A stretch of 64,000 nt of DNA from Xiphydria camelus (Eukaryota > Arthropoda > Insecta > Hymenoptera > Xiphydriidae), in NCBI GenBank assembly GCA_963678675.1, contig OY783198.1, positions 19,578,684 to 19,642,683 of the forward strand, read 5' to 3'. Positions 44,251 to 55,583 of this stretch are shown piece after piece. A model generated the notes under the pieces. It ran no database searches. It saw nothing but the letters and a program-made list of their open reading frames with translations, and was not told the DNA's origin. How positions within the stretch are numbered: the first letter of the stretch is position 1; each line of letters begins with the position of its first letter. Position numbers and translations under genes: made by a program.

Positions 44251-45144
44251 ATATGATGTTCGAATGATCCCAGCGCAATGCGAAAGCAGGCGCCCAAAGA
44301 ATGCGATAAATAAACGATTTCCAAGAAACAAGCATTCTCCCCGTACTCTCAAAATCGCGCGAGCTATCGATCCCCGCGATCGATCGACAGGCTATTTTCC
44401 GTGTCTCGTGAAGATCGAGATAAGGACGAGCCAACCCTCGCGTTGCCCCTTTCCTCCCGGAGTGCCACCCCCGGGGCTCTCCTTCCCCCCGGCAGATTTT
44501 TCAAGCACGTCCTCTTCCTCGCGTGGACACCCCCCTCTCACCCTCCCGGCCCCGTACCAGATTTTCGAGAAAAGATCCCCGACCCTCGCGATCTTGATAG
44601 GGCCGAGAGCGAGCGAGTCGCTCGCCCGAGAGATGGATCTACGCCGGAGCGAGGCCCGCGCGCGCGGCGAGGGCCAGTTGTGGCGGTAGGGGGGGTGGGG
44701 GGAGCAGCGCGCGTTTCCTCTCCTTTCCCTGCGCCTTTCCGAAGACGCACTTTAGATCGAGCCTTCGATAGATACGCGCTCGTTCGCTCTGGACGGACGG
44801 GGACGCGGCTTCACGGCCGGGCCTTGTAAAACAAAAAGCCAAAACTCGAGATCGCGCCGAAGATTCTGTCAACCGACCACGGAAGCCGTGTCGGCCGAAT
44901 AACTTAGCGCCGCGCGTTCGCGTTTTCTGGATCGGCAATCAGGGAGGAGGGGTCGCGCTTATCCTCGCGCGGTGTAGTCCTTCGCCGTTGGGGTGTAGGG
45001 GAAATAAAAGCGAGGAGATCCGAGAACATTTTTCTGCTTCGCGACGGGCGTGATTAGAAATCGTTTCGGTATATAGCGCGGAACTCTTGCTCCAGAAAAC
45101 TTAGTAATTAGAGGCGATAGCCTCGGCACGCGGTATTAATTATT
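44251..45144. other. unique CpG-rich DNA
   Basis: Chance ORFs at 44210-44938 on both strands. No gene or repeat recognised. Confidence 0.45.
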
Positions 45145-45372
45145 ATATGGAAATAAATAAATCGTAGCATTGACACAAAGTTTGTGGTAAATTTCGGGAC
45201 AAGGCCAATTTATTGTTACGATAACTACAATTTTACTCAAAATTACAGTAAAATTTGTAGAAGAGTTGCAAGTGTGTAATTTTTACTAATATTGTAATTA
45301 TCGTAACAATAAATTGACTTTGTCCCGTAATTTACCACAAACTTTTTTAACACTACGATTTTTTTTTGTGTA
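45145..45372. mobile_element. family G foldback, copy 4
   Basis: Left TATGGAAATAAATAAATCG, right CACTACGATTTTTTTTTGTG. Family words AAGTTTGTGGTAAATTTCGG, CCAATTTATTGTTACGATAA and TTTACCACAAAC are intact. Confidence 0.8.
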
Positions 45373-45459
45373 CTAGATGGATAACAACCATTCCTATCTA
45401 TGAAGTGGGAACGTTACACTTCTGCTAATTGTACGATGTAGCGTTATCGAAGCTATAGC

Positions 45460-45690
45460 GTAAAAGTGGGATAGATGTCCCGGCCGAAGAGAAAGTTCAA
45501 GATCGATTATCTCGAAATAAATTGCAGATATCAAAGAAAAGTTTTAATAAAAATGGTTTACTTGTATTTTTACCATAACAAAACTGCTCAACATTTGTTA
45601 TATATCTCCAACGCGTTTCGAGATAATTGCGTTCAAAGTTAAACAGACACTGGAGCATCTATCCCACCTTTACCCTATCACCTAATTACT
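45460..45690. mobile_element. imperfect foldback
   Basis: GTAAAAGTGGGATAGATG and GATTATCTCGAAAT on the left pair with TTTCGAGATAAT and CATCTATCCCACCTTTAC on the right. The loop is AT-rich. No other copy seen. Confidence 0.6.
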
Positions 45691-46549
45691 ATTTTTCCTT
45701 GTAACCGTCGTTACTCATTCTTTTTCGCGCGCAAGAAAGAAAGCGATGTCGAGAAATCGGCGATCATCTCAACAGGAATAAAGTATTTCAACTTGTATCG
45801 CGTACAGAGTTCGATAACTGCAATTTAATCGGCACACCTCCGAGTGATAAGTCTGTCTCGCCTCTCCCCCGGAATTACTCTATATCTTAACCGCATTCGT
45901 GGACTCGATCCGACACGAGGGAAATATTTCCAAAATAAGAAGAGCCGCTCGCTCCTATACATCGTCGACGCTGCCGGTGTTGGCGGAGTCTGTTACCGCG
46001 CCGCGAGATAAGATCGAATCGAAAATCAGGGGAACGGCTATGTAGCTATTTCTCCCGGCTACTGGCCGAATAAATATTCATGGACGCTCTTCTGGACGCG
46101 GGTACACCGGAGCCACCCCGCGCGTGTGTGCTACCGAACTCAACCGCCGTGTCCGCTGTATGAGTATCCTGCGGGAGATATACACGTCCAGAGCGCGCGG
46201 TGATCTTCGAGGACCCGCGCGGGATGTCCGCGCGGTTTTTCGTGATGTAAAGTCGCGACGCCTCTTAAAGATGCAAAGAGACCTCCTTCCCGCGGTGGCT
46301 CTCGCGGTACGAGATCGCACCGAAACCGGGTTATCATCTCGGGACCTCGTTAAACCTTCCGCATTCATCATCGAGTCGTTAGTGTAAAGCGGTTCGTTTA
46401 TTTTACTACAAGAGGCTGATCGATCGATTAAGTCGAGGGTTCGTATATAGATGAGGTAGTAGGTGTATCGTTGTGCGATTCGGTTCCTAATATGATTCAA
46501 CGCCGGTGCATTGATAGCAGAGCACATTGAGAGAAATACTCGTAAGTGC
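45691..46549. other. unique intergenic DNA
   Basis: Mixed composition with chance ORFs at 46078-46527. No gene recognised. A lone CATTGAGAGAAATACT end near 46525 looks like transposon debris. Confidence 0.45.
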
Positions 46550-46780
46550 TACGCTGAGAAAAATAATTAGATTAAAATGATGAAACGCATCAAGTTAGAC
46601 ACGTACCAAAGTACTGGTAAGTTTAACCAAATATTTCGTTATTCTAATCAAATTTTTAGTTATTCTAATCAAAAAGTGGTCAGTCTAACCAAACAGATGG
46701 AGGATTCATATTTCATCAAACGGTTTGGTCAACGTCTCCAGGATTTTGGTTAGATTGACCAAGATATTTTTCTCAGTATA
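46550..46780. mobile_element. family A element, complete
   Basis: Left TACGCTGAGAAAAATAATTA, right GATATTTTTCTCAGTATA. Interior GTTATTCTAATCAAAAAGTG, AACCAAACAGATGGAGGATT and GTCTCCAGGATTTTGG. It is followed directly by family B. Confidence 0.85.
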
Positions 46781-47316
46781 GTGTCAAAAAACATGTCTTG
46801 AATCAAGAACATACGATCTTAGACATTTTTAAGAATGCAGATTTATGGTTGAAGAATATGTATTCTTGATTCAAGAGTACTCTCTTTCGTTTGAACAAGA
46901 AATTCTTTCTGCGGGAAGAGAATAATGACCCGAGCTAGCTTATCAAATATTTTCACCCAAGGAAAGGTCTTGTTGAATACGAACCTAATAGAAAAATTTA
47001 TTTGAGATGGATAGGAATTTATTGACATTGAACAAAAGTCTATTTGAATTTGATAAATTCTACTAGGTTCGTACTCGATTTAAAAAATAACAAAACATTT
47101 ATGTAATTTAAATAGATTTTTGTTCGATGTGAATAAATTCCTATTTATCTCAAATAAATTTTTCTATCACACACACAGGTTCGTATTCAACTAGTCCTTT
47201 TCCCTCGGTATTTTAGCACGAAGAAAACTTTAGCTTGATCTTGAGAAATTAGCTATATCATATTTTTGATTGAAGAAAAAATTTTGTTGTCAACTGCAAT
47301 TTTTTCTCTCAGTATA
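46780..47316. mobile_element. family B element, interrupted
   Basis: Words TCTTGAATCAAGAACATACG, TTTTTAAGAATGCAGATT, AACAAGAAATTCTTTCTGCG and AGCTTGATCTTGAG. Right end TTTTTTCTCTCAGTATA. Split by the foldback at 46957-47208. Confidence 0.8.
46957..47208. mobile_element. nested foldback in family B
   Basis: Arms CCAAGGAAAGGTCTTGTTGA, ATACGAACCTAATAG and AAATTTATTTGAGATGGATA pair with the inverse set ending AGGTTCGTATTCAACTAGTC and CCCTCGG. Loop AT-rich. The neighbouring family B sequence resumes with AGCACGAAGAAAAC. Confidence 0.8.
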
Positions 47317-47324
47317 CTTATACA

Positions 47325-47499
47325 CCGATTCAGTTACTTGAATTAAATATAATAATTCGATTATAATGATTAACAACTATTTGACGAAAACACGCTGTAG
47401 TCAATTCTAGCAAATTATTAGTTCAAGTAATTAAATCTGCGTTCCCCGCCCGTGACTGTTAATTTAGTTAAATCTACTAAATCTTTTTTCTCAGTGTCG
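47325..47499. mobile_element. family F element, diverged
   Basis: Contains GATTATAATGATTAACAACT, AATCTGCGTTCCCCGCCCGT and AGTTAAATCTACTAAATC. Right end TTTTTTCTCAGTG. The left end is poorly preserved. Confidence 0.65.
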
Positions 47500-48443
47500 T
47501 AATACAAAAAAAAACTAATTTTGAATAACTAATAAATAAGACAGATTTGTAAATTCGATAAATCATACGACGTGAGTCCACTCTCTCTCTCTTAAAGCTT
47601 AAAATACTATACAAAAATCGCTATGGAAAACCACTAACGATTAGTTAACCAGAATCAATTTAATCGTCGTACAGCTTCGTTTTTCCGAATTATATTTCTC
47701 ATCTCCAGATACAGGAGGTTCGTTTCCCTCAACGAGACAGCGAGAGATGAAAAGAGCCGAGGGCGACTAACAGGCAGACAGACAGACAGACATCAGACAG
47801 GATGTTAAATGCATCGTGCGAAAAGAAAAAAAAGACCAAAGAGAGTCTTCGATAATGTCCACGCGCGTCTAAAAGCGACGCGTCCTTACGTAAAGATACC
47901 AGCGTCGATATGGTCCGGCGATAAGAGCGTGAACCCCCGGTGTATCGGTAAATAATACGTGAATTATGTATTTGGCTTTATCGGCTGCGGATTCGTTCGA
48001 ACGCGGGGGGATAATAATGGCGGCGCGCGCGCGCGGCATATACGCGCCTCGAAAAGGAGGACTTCGCGATGCATTTATGTATCTCCGTGAGATCGGTCTC
48101 GCGCGCGTACGACGATCGCTTAAACAGCGCGTTACCGCGCGAGGTGAGCGCGACGGTGGCTCGCGCTTAGAATCTCGAATCCGTCCCGCTTCGAGATATT
48201 CATCGGCCGAGATTACGCGCGTATTCGAAATTCTAATACGTCTGAATCCGGATCACGCGGAATGGACGGACGTAGGGATCGGATCGGCGGTTCGATGGAT
48301 CGAAGGCTAGAGTACAATGGCCGTTACAGATTTCCTTCCCGATCGGGATCGCCGCGCGAGTGCGATGTTGTTTCGATCGCGCGCGGTTGTCCCTCCGTCG
48401 CGTGCTTAGAATTACGATAAATCGTTCCGTTCGAGAATCGAGC
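47500..48443. other. unique DNA
   Basis: It includes a CAGA tetranucleotide run at about 47770-47800. The 114-codon plus ORF at 47966-48310 is Arg-rich with no domain and is probably chance. No gene recognised. Confidence 0.45.
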
Positions 48444-49162
48444 TACCCAGGCGCGGGAGAGTTTTACATATTTTGTATATAATCCATATGTGGTTTTAGT
48501 TATATATGGATTATAATATGTGGCTTCTATATTAACCATATAAAGACAAACATTAAAAAATTTGTATATAGTCCTTTATAATTAGTATAGAAATCATATG
48601 TAATTCATATGTGACTAAAATCACATATGAATTATACACAAAATATATACAATTTGTATTCATAAGTATGTACAGCAAATGTGACAATGCTTATGATAAA
48701 TATCGATATGTTTATGATACTGAACGTCATATGCCGCAATAATTTAATCTTATCACATGGATTGTTGGAGTAGTTATACTACATACAGATTTTTTAATGT
48801 TTGGATATAATCCATATATAGTTCTTGTATGATTAATATAGAAATCATGTGCACAGAGAAAAAGAATTAGTTGGATCTACTGAAAATTACTTGCGGTGTC
48901 GCAAGTAATTATTTATTTTCATCAATAAAATTCTTTAGTACATCAATTGGATATCTCTTCCTTACAATCATGTGAAATGGTATGTGATTGCAAGGAAGAA
49001 ATATTTAGTTAATATGAAAAAAAAATCTAATTGATCTAAATAAATAATTACTATTAATTCTTCGTAGATCCAACTAATTCTTTTTCTCTGTTTATAATTC
49101 ATATATCCCCAATTTCACATATGGATTATATAGAAAATATATACAATTTTTCCGCCTGGGTA
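48444..49162. mobile_element. family I composite with J half and H insert
   Basis: TA-flanked ends TACCCAGGCGCGGGAGAG and TTTTTCCGCCTGGGTA. Inside are family I arms (ATAATCCATATGTGGTTTTA and inverse), a family J half (ACTGAACGTCATATGCCGCA, about 48655-48800) and a complete family H element at 48851-49092. The junction of I and J is shared with 50947-51426. Confidence 0.8.
48851..49092. mobile_element. family H foldback, copy 4, nested
   Basis: Starts GCACAGAGAAAAAGAATTAG and ends CAACTAATTCTTTTTCTCTG. Interior CTTGCGGTGTCGCAAGTAAT and CTTACAATCATGTGAAATGG. It lies between two family I arms, so it is the youngest insertion at this site. Confidence 0.87.
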
Positions 49163-50946
49163 GAGACAACCGCTGCGGCTTTCCATTTGACGGGCCTTTT
49201 TATTATCTTTCCGCGAGCTTGGAAATCCAGATCCTCGATCGATCTTTACGACGTATAAATATACGTTTGCTATATATTTCGCGAGAATACACCGAATCCT
49301 TTCTCCGTGGATAAAACTGTCGGAGAAAGTGGTTGCTCAGGGGAAGCGAATAAAACATTTGCCTACTGAGAATGTACAATGTAATTTTGTAAGCGTATAT
49401 TTTTCACGGTGGGTGTTCGAATTATTATGATCGCTGCACTTCTGAGGTGAGCGATGCTCAAGAATTACAAGGAATGTCTCGATTGCATTTTATAGCATTT
49501 TCTCTTTCGCCGTATAGGATGCTACGATTTTCCGATCCCTTATAATCTTTTTAGATGTGTCATTTATATAGCTTTCGAGTTTGAAAATTACATTTCATTC
49601 ATCTATGATTATTTAATCTGGTGGTTCTGTTTTGACAAAGACTCCACAAATATTTTTCATAAATTTTCCTTCATCTTTCCTCCCCATCCGATCCTTCCAT
49701 CGGGACTCTATACGCGCGAAAATCCATTTTTCAAACCGTCCTTCCGTTTTACCAAATTTTGACGACGGTGAAGCGTCTCCTAGCGCCTCTTTTCACGGGT
49801 CGCCGATGACCTCCCGTACCGGGAACTACGCGCGAGTCGGGATGTTTTCTCGAAGGAGATTATCTGTGATCTTTGCTCGTCTCGCCGAAAGAACAAAACG
49901 CCAAGGTCCCCTATCCGAGCACGATCGCGATCGCTCGACATGATCTGCGTGCTACCCTTCGCGTATGTTATCTTCCGAAGTCTCGATCGCTTAGTTTCGT
50001 CTACGAACGTTTGTCCGGAGAATTTACTGATATTTTTGTACGAATTACTCTAAAGATCAGCTACCGCCGTATCTGAATAATCGAATTATTTGGGTAGCAC
50101 AAGTAATCGTTAGGTAAATACTACGAAAACATTACTGAAATTTTACCGAAATTCGTTATCAAATATTGACCGAAAATTTGCACAAAATAACCGTTGACTG
50201 CAGTGAATTTTCTGTTAAAAATCGGATCATTTTACTGTAATCGTGCTGGAATATCACTGGTACGACGGTTTTACCGAAGTCACCGAAAGTTTTGGTGAAC
50301 GTGAACCCGCTAGTGTATCAACAGGAAGAGAGTTTCTATTCCGTGGAAGTGAAACGAGAGAAAATTACTAGCAGAGGAGCAACGAGGCTCTAACTTCTCA
50401 CTGCGGCGATAACGATGCCTATCGATACTCTCGATGCCGGCAAACTCATTTTAACGCCGCGACAGTTAAACGGTGGGCGTTCGTGGTCGAATTGTGCGCG
50501 CGGCGAGGCGCCCCGCCGGGTGGAAAACGGTCTTTCAGGGGTGCGAGAAACGAGTCCCAGTGGGAAGCGTGCTGGCGGCGCGCGGCACGCAGCCACGCGG
50601 CCACGCAAGCGAAACGCTGACGTTTAACGCCGCCTCGGTCAGCGTGGAGACGCAGATTGATAACTCGCCTGGAATTCACCGATGAACCTGCTGCTCTTCG
50701 CCTGCCGTCCGCCACTCGCAGGTCTCTTTCCGCTTCTCGTTCCACCTTTTCTCCCGTCCTCGACGTGACCGCGCGGATTCGTGAAGTTCGACAGGTGCGA
50801 GAGCGAAGGAGGGGGTGGCGAGAAGGAAATACTCGAGCTTTTCGAATGCGATGCGCGGAAAAGAAACGTGTCGGAAAGAGAATTAGCCAAATCTATCAAA
50901 GGAGAAGTTCACGGAGAGCCATTTAAAATATTTAGATGCTATATTC
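49163..50946. other. unique DNA
   Basis: AT-rich at the edges, CpG-rich at 50400-50900 with chance ORFs on both strands. A diverged repeat-like stretch with TTTACCGAAATT words occurs at 50085-50300. No gene recognised. Confidence 0.4.
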
Positions 50947-51426
50947 TTTCACGGTGAAAAGTTAGTGCTAATCACTCTCACAATCCATGTGGTTAAGATT
51001 GAATTATTGCGGCACATGACGTTCAGTACCATAAATATGTTGATATTTATTTCCCAGGCGGAAAAATTCTGTATATTTTCTATATAATCCATATGTGGTT
51101 TTGATCATATATGGATTATATGTGATTTCTATATTAACCATATAAAGACAATATATGGATTATATATACAAACATTCAAAAATCTGTATTATAGTCCTTT
51201 ATGATTAATATAGAAATCATATGTAACCCATATGTGTGACCAAAACCACATATAAATTATATACAAAGTATATATAATAAAATTTGTATTCATAAGTACA
51301 GCAAACGTGACAATGCTTATGATAAATAGGATCGATATGTTTATGATACTGAACGTCATATGCCGCAATAATTTAATCTTATCACGTGGATTGTTGGAGT
51401 ATTTACCACAAACCTTTCTCCGTGTA
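50947..51426. mobile_element. family J element containing a family I insert
   Basis: Family J ends TCACGGTGAAAAGTTAGTG and CCTTTCTCCGTGTA. The left arm TGACGTTCAGTACC and right arm ACTGAACGTCATATGCCGCA are separated by a family I segment starting CCCAGGCGGAAAAATTCTG at about 51054 and running to about 51290. The inner family I lacks its far terminal repeat. Confidence 0.8.
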
Positions 51427-52650
51427 GGATAGAAAGCGGATGCTAGACTTTTCATAGCGTTATAGACGCGTTTCTCCTCTTCCGAGCGAGAAGAAAATCA
51501 AACAGCGGACAAGAGACTCGCTCGCCGATCACCCGCAGTTAAATTCCAAGGCGCCAGCTCTACAAGGTCTACATAAGGACGAGGCATCGACGCGCTTAAT
51601 CTCGGCCGCTTTCGCTCGACAGAATCATCGAAGCGACAAATTGCAATTTTTCATACTTAGTCACACCCGGTCGGGCCACAACAATGTGCAAATTGGCAAA
51701 GTGGCGTGAAATGCGGACCGTGTTCGGAGCACTCGGTGCGGTCGGGGACTCCCCGAAGAAGAAGGGCACGTAACTGCGCGTCCCGCCGCAGCCTCTTCGC
51801 GCGGAGGGCGCGGTCCAGGACCTCCGCGGTGCTCTCTCTATCGAAGAAAATTCTCTTCGAAAACGGCGATCCCCCGCCCCCTCGAACGTTTACTCTCCTC
51901 CGCGGCGCGGAGGAGGACCGGGGAGAGGGACGATATTTCACCGGTCGACTGACATCTCGGAAAAAGGTGGCCCCGGCGAGAAGACGCGGGGGCCCTCTCG
52001 GAGAGGGGAGAGTTCAAGCGGGGTGGAAAAACAAAAAAGCGCAGGAGAAAGGAAGGGAAATAAACGTTCGAACGCGCGAAGGAGTCGGGGCGCGAGGGGC
52101 GTCCAGGTATGGGATGCTAATACGGGACGTATTGTTTTTCTGTTTTCCTCCTCGCGCGACCGCCGTGGACCATTGTTCTTGCACCGGGCGCTCCTCATCA
52201 GTTAACATTGTTCGCGCATTAGATCGCTCTTGTTCCAATTTCGTGGCGGGTCGCTCGCGCGAGCGGGGCTTCGCGACGGTAAGGACGCGCACGCACGAAA
52301 CGCTCCGTGGACACGCGTGTAAATAAGTCGGGGACTCTCGAGGGGTTGCGATGTGTGTCCGCCGTGACACAATGCGTGCATCGACTAGAGACGGAAACTC
52401 CGGGAGACGTTGTAAAGACGCGTAGCATGAGAAGGGGAAGCGATGGTATTGATACGGGTTTATATTACATGCTTCGTCCTGCGGACGACTGGTGTACATA
52501 CAGAATGATTCTCAGGATGGATGTCATTCCAGATGGAGAAGATCTATATGGATTATATATACATTTTGTATATGTACCTACATAGAACATAATATAAATT
52601 TGGGCTTATTAAATTTATATATGATTTCAATATAAACCATGTACGTATTA
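51427..52650. other. unique CpG-rich DNA
   Basis: Chance ORFs at 51657-52585 on both strands, no domain. No repeat recognised until the element starting at 52651. Confidence 0.45.
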
Positions 52651-53294
52651 TACAGGGTGGGGCATTAACTATCAGCACCCCTTAGATATCTTCGAAACTA
52701 TAAAGTTCACAGAAATATTTGCTGAAATGAAATTGTACAGTGCGAAGGGGGCCATCCGATAGCGATAATAGTTTTTTTTGCAGGTGTAGGTACTTCGGAC
52801 ATTTAAAGGTCTTCATTTTTTTAAATGGATCGGTATGTTTTTGTTTCTGTATCATGATAGAGGAGCTTGAGACGAGTTCAACAATCTATCACATAAGGTC
52901 ATTGAAGGCCATAGAAAGTACAGATAGGCGATAATACTTACGGTTTCGGTAGTAAATAAAATTACTACGTTTTAGTAGGTGTTCGAAATGATGACCATCA
53001 GCATCAATGCAACGTTGGATTCTTTCTATAATTGATTGACTTGCAAGTCTTACAGCGTCAGAACTGATTGATGTACAGGCTGCAATAATTCTTTGTTGCA
53101 TGTCGTAAAGTGTAGTTGGTACTTCTTTGTACATTTTATCTTTCAATGTTCCCCATAGAAAGAAGTCTAAAGGTGTTAAGTCTGGGGAACGAGCTGGCCA
53201 CGATATTGGACCGCCGCATCCAATCCAACGATTTATTTAATAATTTAGTAATTTTATTTACTACCGAAACCGTAAGTATTATCGCTTATCTGTA
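52651..53294 (-). mobile_element. truncated Tc1/mariner-superfamily element with inverted duplication
   Basis: The 3' terminal repeat is TACAGGGTGGGGCATTAAC at 52651, followed (minus strand) by the transposase C-terminus. A 49-bp segment at 52919-52967, covering the last transposase codons, is repeated in inverse at 53246-53294 with about one mismatch. The fossil thus sits in a large hairpin. The 5' two thirds of the element are missing. Confidence 0.75.
52889..53230 (-). pseudogene. DDE transposase C-terminal fragment
   Basis: The frame begins RWIGCGGPISWPARSPDLTP, followed by LDFFLWGTLKDKMYKEVPTT and a tail with IQRCIDADGHHFEHLL. The W-P-x-R-SPDLTPLDFFLWG motif carries the last catalytic Asp region of IS630/Tc1/mariner-type DDE transposases common in insects. 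About 114 codons remain of an expected 300-plus. A stop lies a few codons upstream of the Arg, at the truncation. Not functional. Confidence 0.8.
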
Positions 53295-53612
53295 TTATAC
53301 CCGGCGAGTTTCACCGAAATCCGGAGCAGGAATAAAATGTTTCCATAGCGAGTGAAGTACTCTGTATTTCTATATAATTTATGTAATTCCAGTAGAAGCT
53401 AGATTATACCTTTTAAATCTTAACTGACGTCGTACAATTTGTATAACGTAGACGATCGTTTGACTTACGATCTCAGGGATTCCACGATTTATAATCTAGC
53501 TCTTACTGGAATTACATAAATTATATCAAAATACAGAGTACTTCACTCATGACGGAAAAATTTTATTGCTGCTCCGGATTTCGGTGAAACTTAGCCTACG
53601 GTCTTTGTGGTG

Positions 53613-53887
53613 AAAACCATGAGGCAATAACCCATGGGAGACCATAGAGCGCTCGCCCCACATGGCTGAGTTTCGCTCACCGCGAGATTCTACTGTAGCG
53701 TGATTCGGCTCGCCTCGGTATCACTCGTCTCATGTCGGCTCGCAACGAGGTAAGCGATACCGAAGCGAGGCAGGTGACGTCACAGGTCTCTCGCGGCGAG
53801 CGAGACGACGGTATGGCGTGAGCCAGCCCGGGCGGCCGCGCAAGCAAGCGCCCTATGCTCCACCAGGGGTTGGTGCCTCATGGTTTT
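53613..53887. mobile_element. 275 bp element with AAAACCATGAGGCA ends
   Basis: Perfect 14-bp inverse ends AAAACCATGAGGCA and TGCCTCATGGTTTT. The interior is CpG-rich (CGAGGTAAGCGATACCGAAG, GCGGCGAGCGAGACG). It sits in the GTGA/TTTTCGAGG junction that is continuous in the other family O arms, which fixes its boundaries. Class unknown. Confidence 0.85.
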
Positions 53888-54164
53888 CGAGGCGCTTAAA
53901 CGACTCGCCGGGTATAATATATTATATTTATATTATGTCTTTATATATTATACCCGGCGAGTCGTTTAAGCGCCTCGAAAATCACCACAAAGACCATAGG
54001 CTAAGTTTCACCGAAATCCGGAGCAGCAATACAATTTTTCCGTCATGAGTGAAATACTCTGTATTTTCATATAACTTATGTAATTCCAGTAAGAGCTAGA
54101 TTATACGTTTTAATCCTCAAGTGACATCGATGAGCACGATTATTAAAAATCGAGCGCACGACAA

Positions 54165-54325
54165 CGATTCTCTTCCTCGCGATCATGCGAAATAGAATGT
54201 AACTATACAAGGAAGAAATATTTCACTAATGTGAAGAAACATCAAATTGAGCTAAATAAATAATTACTTGTGCGACTCTAAAATTAATTTTTAGTAGATC
54301 CAACTAATGCTCTTTCTCCGTACAG
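54165..54325. mobile_element. family H half element inside family O
   Basis: It begins near CTCGCGATCATGCGAAAT and contains AAGGAAGAAATATTTCACTA, GAGCTAAATAAATAATTAC and GATCCAACTAATGCTCTTT. Only the right half of family H is present. The sequence from 54325 to 54470 is unassigned. Confidence 0.65.
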
Positions 54326-54885
54326 CTGAGGGTCGCTTTGTATAATTTAGAGCGATAAGTCGGAGTTAAGTTAATCTCATTGGATCCTCTGATTAAAATA
54401 TCTCAGTTTGCTGGTTCTAATAGTCATCGCGGAAAAATGCAGTAAAATAAAGTCGCGATGTATTGACTAAGGAGCTTCACCTTCGATTGGCGTCGTGGAA
54501 TCCCTGAGATCGTAATTCAAACGATCGTCTACGTTATACAAATTGTACGACGTCAGTTAAGAGAGTTAAAAGTTATAATTTAGCTTCCACTGGAATTACG
54601 CAAATTATATAGAAATACAAAGTGCTTCACTCGTTATGGAAAAATGTTATTCCTGCTCCGGATTTCGGTGAAACTCAGCCTATGATCTTTGGTGTGATTT
54701 TCGAGGCGCTTAAACGACTCGCCGGGTATAATATATAAAGACATAATAAATATAATATATTATACCCGGCGAGTCGTTTAAGCGCCTCGAAAATCACCCC
54801 AAAGATCATAGGCTGAGTTTCACCGAAATCGGGAGCAGGAATAAAATTTTTCCATAGCGAGTGAAGTACTCTGTATTTCTATATG

Positions 54886-55583
54886 TATAGTACATACTGT
54901 GAGATTGTGTATACTCACGGATGGTTCCTATACGCTATATAACAATACCTTTCCCGGCTCTACTTTTAGTACAGCTTCGACTCTCTTCTCGTAAGGATCG
55001 TTAAGAATAAGTTATAGTCTTCTATCTTGAACTCTAGTAGCCCGTCGCGTTTGGCAGTACTCTCTCTGTATTAAAATGTCAAATACCTTTTCAAAAGTAC
55101 CTACAGAATTTGAAGCGCGCAGACGCGCAGCATTCTCGTACCGGCTATATATATATCCTATAGGAGCACTCGACTCGGCTCTACTCTCAGTCTGTATTCG
55201 ACTCCTGACTCGTAAGGATGAGAATAACATTATACTCTTCTACCTTGAAATTTAATTTCAAATCCTTTGCAGTAATTCCTCTGCACTAATAATTTGAATT
55301 ATTTCTTATATAGTACGTACTGTGAAATTTTATATACTCACGGTTGGCTCCTATAGGCTATATAACAATAACTTTCCCGGCTCTGCTTTCAGTACAGCTT
55401 CGACTCTCGTCTCGTAAGGATCGTTAAGAATAAGTTATAGTCTTCTATCTTGAACTCTAGTAGCACGTCGCGTTTAGCAGTACTCTCTCTGTATTAAAAT
55501 GTCAAATACATTTTCAAAAGTACCTACAGAATTTGAAGTGCGCAGACGCGCAGTATTCTTGCGTAGGCTATAGGTATATAAGG
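54886..55583. repeat. tandem promoter-like (LTR-like) repeats
   Basis: A 275-bp unit at 54886-55160 recurs at 55309-55583 with exactly 423 bp spacing. A diverged shorter unit lies between (about 55146-55260). Each unit has a TATA-like box (TATATAA at 54936 and 55359, a TATA run at 55146) and an initiator-like TCAGT about 32 nt on (TTAGT in unit 1, TCAGT at 55389 and 55187), then CTCGTAAGGAT. A TATATAAG also follows at 55575. This resembles retroelement promoter modules. Confidence 0.65.

Larger units (their letters stand above)
53292..54885. repeat. family O foldback array (three copies)
   Basis: The unit is a foldback ending in TTATACCCGGCGAGTCG, then TTTAAGCGCCTCGAAAATCA, TTTCACCGAAATCCGGAGCA and GTGAAGTACTCTGTATTTC, returning in inverse. 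Copy 1 is 53292-53922 (its left end lacks the TTTAAGCGCCTC block), copy 2 is 53945-54733 and copy 3 is 54757-54885, cut off by the next repeat. The AT spacers between copies (near 53935 and 54745) are reverse complements of each other. Confidence 0.8.

Noticed and set aside
47966..48310. 114-codon plus ORF
   Set aside because: Arg-rich, in CpG-rich DNA, no domain. Probably chance.
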